Virus record (IMG/VR): IMGVR_UViG_3300026521_000474
Coordinates: 1 to 25,411 of that record
Reading direction: 5' to 3' (one strand)
Length of the DNA: 25,411 bases
Source: a virus
The translations under genes were made by a program, and so were the position numbers. Under the pieces are notes generated by a model. It saw only the letters and a list, made by a program, of their open reading frames with translations. It was not told the origin of the DNA and did no database searches. Of this stretch, positions 1 through 5,827 are shown one piece after another (the first letter of the stretch is position 1; each line of letters starts with the position of its first letter).

Positions 1-123
1 TGAAATAGATGATAAACTAGATAATAAATCAGATACAAGTCATACACATGATGATAGATACTATACTGAAACTGAAATAGATGATAAACTAGATAATAAA
101 TCAGATACAAGTCATACACATGA
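1..123 (+). repeat. 72-bp tandem repeat in tail fibre gene
   Basis: Bases 1-51 recur identically at 73-123, a period of 72 bp (24 codons). The first copy may continue left of the window. The unit encodes the HxH fibre shaft motif, so copy number would change fibre length in whole 24-residue steps. Confidence 0.9.
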
Positions 124-643
124 CTTAGAGAATATTAATAACCTAAATGCAACATATACACAAACATTTTCAGATAATGTAGATATTGATAATGGCGATG
201 CAAAAGTTATAAAACTATTTGATGAAGTAACTATAAAAAAATCAAGAAAGATAAGAATAGACTATTATATACCATACAAATTTAATACATCTATAAGATC
301 AGATGAATTTTGTGGGATCTATTTTAATCTAAATATCAAGATAAATGACAATTGGTACAACTTAGGAAATAATGGTATCAATGAAAGTTATATAAATGAT
401 GATGCAACAAACTCACAAACATACAATAATTTTATGATATTAGATTTTGTAAACGAATTAGATATTAGAGCAGATTATACTGTTCAAGTAGAAATAACAG
501 CTAGAACTACTGAAGGAAGTGCAAATATCAATAGTGATCACGATATAAATAGTACAGATAATAATTTAGATAGTAGAGGTGATCTATATAAATTTAGCAA
601 TCAACAATACGCACATATATCAATACAAGAATTAAATTTATAA
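1..643 (+). CDS. Tail fibre protein, C-terminal part (5' end outside window)
   Basis: The frame is open from base 2 to the TAA at 641-643, giving about 213 residues, so the gene starts left of the window. The first 41 residues hold two copies of a 24-residue repeat containing SHTH followed by DDRYYTETEID or similar. Histidine (HxH) repeats of the HTHDDRYYT type are typical of trimeric phage tail fibres, where such histidines can bind metal along the shaft. The remaining ~170 residues are rich in Asn, Asp and Ile with no recognisable enzyme motif, and would form the receptor-binding tip. A start at 434 (69 aa) is only an internal Met. The gene lies opposite to the head/tail operon, so fibre and probably baseplate wedge genes form a separate + strand unit. 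Fibre family call is confident; receptor unknown. Confidence 0.85.
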   Translation, partial: EIDDKLDNKSDTSHTHDDRYYTETEIDDKLDNKSDTSHTHDLENINNLNATYTQTFSDNVDIDNGDAKVIKLFDEVTIKKSRKIRIDYYIPYKFNTSIRSDEFCGIYFNLNIKINDNWYNLGNNGINESYINDDATNSQTYNNFMILDFVNELDIRADYTVQVEITARTTEGSANINSDHDINSTDNNLDSRGDLYKFSNQQYAHISIQELNL

Positions 644-715
644 TAGGAGGTGATTTACAATAATAAATATAGTTTTAAAATAAAAGACAAATAAAAATAT
701 AAAAAAAGGAATAAA

Positions 716-1135
716 ATGAATAAGTCAATTTTTGATGAAGAAGATAATATTGTTGTATTAGGTGAAGATGATATAACATCAAGTAGTAACTTACCAGCAG
801 AAACAGAAGTCTCTATATATAGAGATGCAATTAGTGCAAAGTATAATTTGCTAATAAGTGCTTTTTTAGCATTTTTGACAGTTATATCAATAAGTGCAGG
901 AAATGCAGATATGAATTTAACTGTATTTTTAGCTTTAGTATCGTTACTATTAGCTATTCAATCTATTACGATAAGTGGTAAAAATATTGGTAGATTTTTT
1001 AAATACGGATTTAGACACCATAAACCAGTACCGCTGATTTATTATAGTTTTGTATTTAGTATTAGTATGGCTTATATTAATGGATATGCTGCATTACAGG
1101 CTTTAGGATTTATCAATAATTCATGGTGGGCATAA
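716..1135 (+). CDS. Small multi-pass membrane protein, function unknown
   Basis: The protein has 139 aa. An acidic cytosolic-looking N-terminus (residues 1-40) is followed by hydrophobic segments at about 45-62, 67-88 and 104-130, so three membrane passes are likely. A basic loop (KYGFRHHK) lies between the second and third. The start at 716 follows an AAGGA Shine-Dalgarno at about 707-711. It is the first gene of a five-gene + strand cassette just after the tail fibre and is abutted directly by the next gene. Size, topology and position would suit a holin or a membrane exclusion protein, but no endolysin is visible and no family is recognised, so I assign no function. Confidence 0.75.
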   Translation: MNKSIFDEEDNIVVLGEDDITSSSNLPAETEVSIYRDAISAKYNLLISAFLAFLTVISISAGNADMNLTVFLALVSLLLAIQSITISGKNIGRFFKYGFRHHKPVPLIYYSFVFSISMAYINGYAALQALGFINNSWWA

Positions 1136-1579
1136 ATGAAGAAGAATATTATTATTCTTCTTTTTGTTATTTTTTCATTTAATGGATGTTCTTTATGGAA
1201 TAAACCGAGTTATTATATGAGTATAGATATTGATAATAAAAAACATTTTTCAACTACAAATCAAAGTATTGAATTGTATAGATGTGAAACAACTATAAAT
1301 GATATTTGTTTATTATTTGATAAAAATGGAGATTTTATTAAAGAGACAATATCTCCAAAAAGATGTTTTATAATAAAGAAAAATCGTTATTGTCCAATAC
1401 CATCATTATTTCACGAACAGATAATAAATGACACAATGAGCAAAGATATGAAAATCAAACAGACACTTTTACGTGAAAATGCAAAAATTGAAGAAGAAGA
1501 TGCAGAAGTAAATGAAAAAAAGCTCACTTTTGCACAAAGAATGAGAAAAAAATACTTACACAAAAAAGAGGAGGACTAA
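1136..1579 (+). CDS. Putative lipoprotein, function unknown
   Basis: This 147-aa protein has a short basic N-terminus, a hydrophobic stretch (IIILLFVIFSF) and a lipobox FNGC with the acylated Cys at residue 18, so it should be lipidated and anchored in an envelope membrane. The mature part has several Cys (about 50, 58, 77 and 86) that could form disulphides in the periplasm. The last ~45 residues are strongly charged and helical, a possible peptidoglycan- or partner-contacting coil. ATG follows the upstream TAA without any gap, implying translational coupling. A lipoprotein beside small membrane proteins recalls spanin pairs, but the length and Cys content do not match a known spanin family. 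Confidence 0.75.
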   Translation: MKKNIIILLFVIFSFNGCSLWNKPSYYMSIDIDNKKHFSTTNQSIELYRCETTINDICLLFDKNGDFIKETISPKRCFIIKKNRYCPIPSLFHEQIINDTMSKDMKIKQTLLRENAKIEEEDAEVNEKKLTFAQRMRKKYLHKKEED

Positions 1580-1867
1580 ATGTCATTACCAATATCTACA
1601 ATTATAAGTTTAGCAAGTAGTTTTATAGAAAATAAAACAGGAAACCCTATAAAAAGGGCAGCTGTAGGTACAATAAAAGCACCAGTTACAGCACCAACAG
1701 CAGTAGTAGAAACAATTCAAGAAAAACCAGCACAAAGTGTTACGATAGCAGGACTAGGAGCTATAGCATCAAGTTATATGCAAAGTGAGCAAGATATAAA
1801 TATCTATGAATATGTAACAGATTGGCTAGAGATATTAACAAATTTTGCTATAGATATGTGGGGATGA
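1580..1867 (+). CDS. Small hydrophobic/Ala-rich protein, function unknown
   Basis: The protein has 95 aa and starts right after the previous stop, with a strong GAGGAGG Shine-Dalgarno at 1567-1573. An amphipathic N-terminal helix (PISTIISLASSFI) leads to a basic Gly/Asn stretch, then a Pro/Ala/Thr/Val-rich linker, a short hydrophobic segment (VTIAGLGAIASSYM, about 54-67) and an amphipathic C-terminal helix ending in DMWG. Its stop overlaps the start of the next gene (ATGA at 1864-1867). It is probably membrane-associated. I do not recognise the family; a phage holin-like role is only a guess from context. Confidence 0.65.
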   Translation: MSLPISTIISLASSFIENKTGNPIKRAAVGTIKAPVTAPTAVVETIQEKPAQSVTIAGLGAIASSYMQSEQDINIYEYVTDWLEILTNFAIDMWG

Positions 1868-2043
1868 TAAAGCTAGCAGTACAGATAATATTAGTAATAT
1901 TTATACTAGCTTATATATCAGATCCAGGTATTTTAGATGATGTTTTAGACATAAAAGATGATATAGTAGATACTAGTATTGATGCTGTAGATAGTATTGA
2001 TATAAATAAAATCAAAGATAGAGCAAAAGAGATATTAGAATAA
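1864..2043 (+). CDS. Single-pass small membrane protein (59 aa)
   Basis: The start is placed at ATG 1864, which overlaps the TGA of the preceding gene in an ATGA junction. An upstream in-frame Met at 1822 would lie deep inside that gene and is not preferred. The protein begins MIKLAVQIILVIFILAYI, one clear transmembrane helix at about residues 3-20, then an acidic tail rich in Asp, Ile and Val with a D-I-K/D-D periodicity that suggests a helical or coiled-coil periplasmic domain. This is the layout of small phage inner-membrane proteins such as i-spanins or anti-holins. Assignment to lysis is inference from size, topology and neighbouring lipoproteins. Confidence 0.7.
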   Translation: MIKLAVQIILVIFILAYISDPGILDDVLDIKDDIVDTSIDAVDSIDINKIKDRAKEILE

Positions 2044-2060
2044 AGATTCTAATATCTTTT
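2030..2060 (+). terminator. Stem-loop with T-tract after the 59-aa gene
   Basis: A perfect 12-bp inverted repeat (AGATATTAGAAT at 2030-2041, ATTCTAATATCT at 2046-2057) has a 4-nt loop and is followed by TTT. It overlaps the stop codon of the upstream gene. The stem is AT-rich, so termination may be partial, which could set the ratio between the membrane genes and the downstream lipoprotein. Confidence 0.5.
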
Positions 2061-2087
2061 ATGCTACCATTTTTAAAAAGGAAAGAT

Positions 2088-2723
2088 ATGAAAAAAAGAT
2101 TAAGTATAGTATCTATAGCATTAGCTATGTTTTTAGGTGGATGTTCAGCAAATATAGCCACAACGGTAAAGATGAGTGAGCTACTAGATAACAAATCAAA
2201 ACAGTTGAATGGAGAGTTATATATAGAAGTATCTAGTTGTAATAATTTTGAAGATTCACGAAAGGAATCAGAGAATCTGATAAAAACTAGAAAAGCTATA
2301 TTAAATGGTTTTACTGATTCAAAATACAATCAATGTTTTAAAAAGAGCTTTACAAGCTATGCTATGTTTAATGTACCAGTTCAACTAGCTCATGATAAAA
2401 ATAGCATATCATCAAAGTATATAAATCTTATCACAGATAGAAATTATCTTTTATCTTTAAACATACCAAAAGATTTACAAAAAAATATTTACAGAATACA
2501 AAAAGATAATATAACTAAAAGTAAGATAAATGTAGGTATAAAAGTTATCAATGATATAAAAGATGTACCATTTACTGCATTGTCAGTTTTTATCGATGAT
2601 GTACCATTTATAGCAAAACAATTAACATCGCATAAAAACACAAGTTTTATCATGAAACTTTCAGATGTATCTGTACAAACGGCTTTGAAAGAAGATCTTG
2701 CAATCATATTATTAAGACAATAA
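2088..2723 (+). CDS. Putative lipoprotein (211 aa), function unknown
   Basis: ATG 2088 is chosen over the in-frame ATG 2061. It follows an AAAAGGAAAG Shine-Dalgarno at 2076-2085, and it gives a clean lipoprotein signal (MKKRLSIVSIALAMFLGGC, Cys19), whereas 2061 falls right after a terminator-like stem. The mature protein has a Cys pair (about 43 and 75) and mixed alpha/beta character, including KINVGIKVINDIKDVPFTAL, with no catalytic motif I recognise. It closes the five-gene + strand cassette, and a tandem AAAAAGCTATC repeat follows it. A surface lipoprotein on a phage genome may act in exclusion or conversion if the phage is temperate; that is inference. Confidence 0.75.
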   Translation: MKKRLSIVSIALAMFLGGCSANIATTVKMSELLDNKSKQLNGELYIEVSSCNNFEDSRKESENLIKTRKAILNGFTDSKYNQCFKKSFTSYAMFNVPVQLAHDKNSISSKYINLITDRNYLLSLNIPKDLQKNIYRIQKDNITKSKINVGIKVINDIKDVPFTALSVFIDDVPFIAKQLTSHKNTSFIMKLSDVSVQTALKEDLAIILLRQ

Positions 2724-2740
2724 CATATCATAAATATATA

Positions 2741-2766
2741 AAAAAGCTATCAAAAAGCTATCTTTT
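2741..2766 (+). repeat. Tandem 11-bp repeat AAAAAGCTATC, x2
   Basis: AAAAAGCTATC occurs at 2741-2751 and again at 2752-2762, followed by TTTT. The same 11-mer recurs at 4194-4204, also followed by TTTTA, and related AGCTAT elements lie at 14556-14605. Here it sits in the spacer between the lipoprotein gene and the next gene, where an operator or weak terminator would be expected. Confidence 0.6.
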
Positions 2767-2825
2767 AAGTATCTATCAAGTTTTAGTATGTCATAATTCT
2801 TTTATCAAGACAAAAGGGATGAGAG

Positions 2826-3305
2826 ATGAGCTTACAGCATGGATTTATTGGACAAATTGAAGTAGAAAAAGCAAGAGAAGAATTTAGTAGCACTTATATA
2901 TGTTCAGACGGTAGCTTTTGGAAAAAAAATATATTTTGCGAAAGACCACATACTGGAAATATTATAAAAGGGTGTGAATATGATGATATTGAAGAGTTGC
3001 TTGGATATTATACTGAATCATTTTTAGACACATTTAATACCAAAAAAGATATTGAATTATTTGAAGAAAAGACTTATGAATTAGATGCTGATATTAAAAA
3101 TGAAATATTGGCTATACTTGCTGAAAACAAAACAGCATATATGCTTGATGATAATGTATCAGATGATAAAAATATGTTAATTTCAGATAGAGTTACAGAT
3201 GGACAAGAAACTTTGTTTTTTACGACAGAAGAAGCATGGGAAGAATTAAACAAAGATTATGATAAAGTAAATGAAACATTGGTTATTTGGTTACTAAGAT
3301 TATGA
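2826..3305 (+). CDS. Hypothetical acidic protein upstream of parA
   Basis: This 159-aa soluble acidic protein has no signal peptide and no recognised domain. Aromatic and acidic residues are frequent (EEFSSTYICSDGSFW, DDIEELLGYY), and the C-terminus ends in a hydrophobic WLLRL. An AAAAGGG Shine-Dalgarno lies at about 2812-2818. Its TGA stop (3303-3305) overlaps the ATG of the ParA gene (3302), so the two are translationally coupled and this protein probably belongs to the same functional unit. It could be a third partition component or a regulator of the pair; neither can be shown from sequence alone. Confidence 0.7.
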   Translation: MSLQHGFIGQIEVEKAREEFSSTYICSDGSFWKKNIFCERPHTGNIIKGCEYDDIEELLGYYTESFLDTFNTKKDIELFEEKTYELDADIKNEILAILAENKTAYMLDDNVSDDKNMLISDRVTDGQETLFFTTEEAWEELNKDYDKVNETLVIWLLRL

Positions 3306-3940
3306 TAGTAACATTTGGACATGACAAAGGTGGTGTTGGCAAAAGCACCACAGCTATAAATCTAAGCGTATTAGCAAATAAAGACTATGATCTAACAGTT
3401 ATAGATCTTGATCCAAAAAGACAGTTTAGTTTTTTTAATAGCAAAAGAAAAGAAAAAAAACAGATAAAACAATATGATGCAAAAAATCCAAAAGATTTAG
3501 TAAAATTTGCAAAAAACTATGATGGACTTATCTTTATTGATCTTGGAGGATTTGATAGTAATATGTTTCGTACTGCTCTACTTATATCAGATATTGTAGT
3601 AGTTCCTCTAAGCGATAGTGATAATGATATTTTAGGATTAAAAGATTTTAATGATATGCTAATTGATATTCAAAATTCAAAAAAGAACAAAAAAATATCA
3701 TTTGAAATTGTATTATTATTAAATAGACTACATCATGCGAATAAATCAGCTCATAAAGGACTTAGTAAATTTGCAAAGAAATATGACTTTTCTATTTTTG
3801 ATACTATCATAAGAGAAAATGCAATATATAAAAATATGCTTTTTTGTGGTAAAAGTGCGACTGAACAAACAGATAAAAACCCATCAAAAAATGTAAAAGA
3901 GTTATATAAAGAATTAAAAAACAAAATGGAGAAAAGATAA
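3302..3940 (+). CDS. parA: ParA/MinD-family partition ATPase
   Basis: The protein has 212 aa from ATG 3302. A longer TTG-start reading upstream is rejected because ATG 3302 forms an ATGA overlap with the preceding stop. The deviant Walker A box KGGVGKST has the signature Lys at 9 and the P-loop Lys at 14. The A' motif is VIDLDP (Asp35, Asp37) and Walker B is LIFID (Asp80). ParA ATPases without an N-terminal HTH (type Ib, about 200-220 aa) segregate low-copy plasmids by dynamic binding to nucleoid DNA and usually pair with a small RHH centromere-binding protein. Exactly such a gene follows with a TAATG overlap. In a phage genome this suggests plasmid-like prophage maintenance. A less likely role is positioning of another cellular cargo. 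Confidence 0.9.
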   Translation: MIVTFGHDKGGVGKSTTAINLSVLANKDYDLTVIDLDPKRQFSFFNSKRKEKKQIKQYDAKNPKDLVKFAKNYDGLIFIDLGGFDSNMFRTALLISDIVVVPLSDSDNDILGLKDFNDMLIDIQNSKKNKKISFEIVLLLNRLHHANKSAHKGLSKFAKKYDFSIFDTIIRENAIYKNMLFCGKSATEQTDKNPSKNVKELYKELKNKMEKR

Positions 3941-4170
3941 TGGCAAAAGATAAATTTGATGATATATTAGAAGATGAAATTATAAAAAAAGCAAGTGCAA
4001 AAATGAGTGATAATGATGAAGATGATGAAGAGTCAGAAAAACAACATCAATTTATACTCAGATTCAAAAACAAAGCAGAGTATAAAAAAGTACAGAAATA
4101 TGCAAAAGCAAAAAAATTAACAGTTACATCACTTTTACTAAATATGCTAGTAAAAAAAGGCATAATATAG
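3940..4170 (+). CDS. Ribbon-helix-helix protein, likely ParB/ParG-like partner
   Basis: This 76-aa protein has an unstructured, strongly acidic N-terminal tail (residues 1-35). It is followed by a short beta strand (QHQFILRF, about 35-42), a helix from KAEYKKVQKYAKAKK and a second helix from TVTSLLLNMLVKKG. Strand-helix-helix at this size fits the MetJ/Arc (RHH) fold, which binds DNA as a dimer through the paired strands. In type Ib partition systems, the RHH protein binds the centromere, often also represses its operon, and stimulates ParA through its flexible N-terminal tail. The gene overlaps parA by one base (TAATG) with a GGAG Shine-Dalgarno. Fold assignment rests on pattern only. Confidence 0.75.
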   Translation: MAKDKFDDILEDEIIKKASAKMSDNDEDDEESEKQHQFILRFKNKAEYKKVQKYAKAKKLTVTSLLLNMLVKKGII

Positions 4171-4178
4171 CTTATTGA

Positions 4179-4213
4179 TATATAAAAGATATTAAAAAGC
4201 TATCTTTTATATA
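4179..4213 (+). terminator. Stem-loop downstream of the parA/RHH operon
   Basis: A perfect 13-bp inverted repeat (4179-4191 with 4201-4213) encloses a 9-nt loop, TTAAAAAGC. The right arm contains TTTT. It lies 8 bp after the RHH stop codon and could terminate the partition operon, or as an inverted repeat could be an operator/centromere for the RHH dimer. It includes one copy of the AAAAAGCTATC motif. Confidence 0.5.
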
Positions 4214-4264
4214 AATATATAGTTAAGTTTACTGATAGTTTTTATCTTATAAAGGAGGTGTAGT

Positions 4265-4402
4265 ATGGAAAATGGATTTATCTATAATGGATTTAAGTTT
4301 AAAAATTTGAAAGAGTTCAAAGCCGTTCAGAATTTAGCGATAAAAAACGGCTTTAAAAGTACAAAACAATTTAATATGTTTTTAGAACAAAATTATAACT
4401 AA
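4265..4402 (+). CDS. 45-aa hypothetical protein
   Basis: A strong AAAGGAGGTG Shine-Dalgarno at 4251-4260 precedes ATG 4265, which opens a 45-codon frame ending at TAA 4400-4402. The product is basic and aromatic, with FKNLKEFKAVQNLAIKNG followed by FKSTKQFNMFLEQ. It looks like two short helices and might be a small DNA-binding or antirepressor-type protein. A 9-bp GC-rich inverted repeat sits inside the frame. The near-perfect ribosome binding site is the best evidence that it is real. No family recognised. Confidence 0.65.
   Translation: MENGFIYNGFKFKNLKEFKAVQNLAIKNGFKSTKQFNMFLEQNYN
4319..4354 (+). repeat. Inverted repeat AAAGCCGTT / AACGGCTTT
   Basis: The arms at 4319-4327 and 4346-4354 are perfectly complementary over 9 bp with an 18-nt loop, and are more G+C-rich than the surroundings. 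The repeat lies inside the 45-aa gene and could be an attenuator-like stem or an operator for a dimeric regulator. Confidence 0.5.
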
Positions 4403-4419
4403 AAAAAGGTAAAAATACA

Positions 4420-5217
4420 ATGGCAATATGTCAAGTTTGTAAAAAGCAAATTAATAAAACATTTAGGCTAAAAAATGCTAGACATCTTACTGGTGAAAAG
4501 GTTTGTTTAAATTGCTATCAAAATTTAGAGAATCATATAAATCAATCATTACTTTTTAGTGATGATTGGGATAGTAGTAATATGATCTCATTTGACTTTG
4601 ATAAAGAATTAGATTATGAAGAGTTTAAAGAGTTTATGATAAATAAACTAAACTATGAAAATATGACTGTATTTTACAAAGAGATAGATATGAATCCTCG
4701 CACAGCCGTACAAACCTGGAAAAAGAAAAAAGAGATACCTTTTTTGGTTCAGGCATATATTCAAAATAAAATAGATAGTATCAATAATATTGATAGTAAG
4801 ATTGAAACTAAATTTGTAGAGATTACAAAGTTTGAAGAAAGAAAATTAATGGATAATAATACTTTAATCTTTATTATTACTTTATTGAAACAAGAGCTTT
4901 ATTATCTTTATAGCAGAAGACATAATGAAAACAATGGTGGAATTTGTAAACCAAATGCTTTAACTCTTGTAAAATATCTTAAAAGTTTACATGCAAAATA
5001 TGACATAAATAAAAATGTAGAACTTGAACATATTCATTCTACATTTTTATCAAAAGATGATCTTGAGATTTTTATAGGAAAGAAATATAAGTATGGTATT
5101 CTATTATCTTTTGATAATAGAATACCAAAACATATAGCTAGATTTAAATATCTATGGATACAATTTTCTTCATCAAGAACTCTTTTATCTTATATTAAGT
5201 TAAAATCTATAATTTAA
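4420..5217 (+). CDS. Zinc-knuckle protein with a possible HTH segment
   Basis: The protein has 265 aa. The N-terminus has two CxxC pairs (Cys4/Cys7 and Cys29/Cys32) that form a treble-clef or zinc-ribbon-like metal site. Residues about 82-115 (FYKEIDMNPRTAVQTWKKKK then EIPFLVQAYIQ) read like a helix-turn-helix of the phage-repressor type, with a conserved-looking Trp and IP turn. The rest is lysine-rich and helical. The gene ends the + strand block and overlaps the stop of the convergent beta-barrel gene by 18 bp. Next to partition genes, a regulator or replication-control protein is plausible. No specific family is recognised, so function remains open. Confidence 0.7.
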   Translation: MAICQVCKKQINKTFRLKNARHLTGEKVCLNCYQNLENHINQSLLFSDDWDSSNMISFDFDKELDYEEFKEFMINKLNYENMTVFYKEIDMNPRTAVQTWKKKKEIPFLVQAYIQNKIDSINNIDSKIETKFVEITKFEERKLMDNNTLIFIITLLKQELYYLYSRRHNENNGGICKPNALTLVKYLKSLHAKYDINKNVELEHIHSTFLSKDDLEIFIGKKYKYGILLSFDNRIPKHIARFKYLWIQFSSSRTLLSYIKLKSII

Positions 5218-5826
5218 TCCAACAGTTGATATAGAGATATTATCAATAAGTGTTATCTCTTTTTCATCTGTTACACTTATATGATCTACTTTTAGATAAT
5301 CATATTTTATTAGAATAGATATATTATTTGTAACTGGTACAGATACCATTGCATTTGCACCATAAGCAAAACTATCACTAGTATCATTAACTATAGTTAG
5401 ATCAGATTCTAGTAACTTTGCTTGAGAGTATCCAACTAAAATACCTGCTTTGAATTCTATCCAATCAAAATCATAAATTGTATTTAGATTTAAATATATA
5501 TTTTGTATGCTATAAAGCTCTTCATCATATTTATGATAATTTATACCTAAATCATATTTATCTTTTTTTGATATACCTGTGCTAAAAATAGTAGAAGTAC
5601 TATTCGCAGTAAGTGATATGTAATAGTTGCTATCATCAGCTACTATAGTAGTATTTAGTTCTATAGTTTCAATATCCTTATATGGTATAAAATAATCGCT
5701 ATCTTTAAAACCATCAGATACATCTTTTATCTGAATAACTTTTTTTTTGCCATCAGACATAACAGAATCACTATATGCAAAACAATTTATAGTAATTAAC
5801 AATAAACTTAATATAATTCTTTTCAT
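5200..5826 (-). CDS. Small outer-membrane beta-barrel protein
   Basis: This 208-aa protein has a Sec signal peptide (MKRIILSLLLITINCFAYSD, cleavage near residue 18-20). The mature part alternates polar and aromatic residues in strands such as IELNTTIVADDSNYYISLTA and ends in VGLNYRF. A C-terminal Phe is the usual BAM recognition signal for outer-membrane barrels. The length suits an eight-stranded barrel. It starts one base after the upstream lipoprotein gene with an AGGAG site and so is the last gene of the phage late operon. A barrel plus a lipoprotein would alter the host surface, for example to block superinfection; this role is inferred. The 3' end overlaps the convergent + strand gene. 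Confidence 0.75.
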   Translation of the reverse strand: MKRIILSLLLITINCFAYSDSVMSDGKKKVIQIKDVSDGFKDSDYFIPYKDIETIELNTTIVADDSNYYISLTANSTSTIFSTGISKKDKYDLGINYHKYDEELYSIQNIYLNLNTIYDFDWIEFKAGILVGYSQAKLLESDLTIVNDTSDSFAYGANAMVSVPVTNNISILIKYDYLKVDHISVTDEKEITLIDNISISTVGLNYRF

Positions 5827-5827
5827 C

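Noticed and set aside
1-123. CRISPR array
   Set aside because: The repeats are coding, in frame, and have no spacer-like variation.
434-643. A separate 69-aa gene
   Set aside because: It is the C-terminal end of the tail fibre frame, which is open to base 2.
2012-2329. A 105-aa - strand frame
   Set aside because: Antisense to the 211-aa lipoprotein gene, which has a clear lipobox and ribosome site; no ribosome site for the - strand frame.
716-2723. Filamentous phage (inovirus) module
   Set aside because: No Zot-like ATPase, replication initiator or typical major coat protein; only general similarity of several small membrane proteins in a row.
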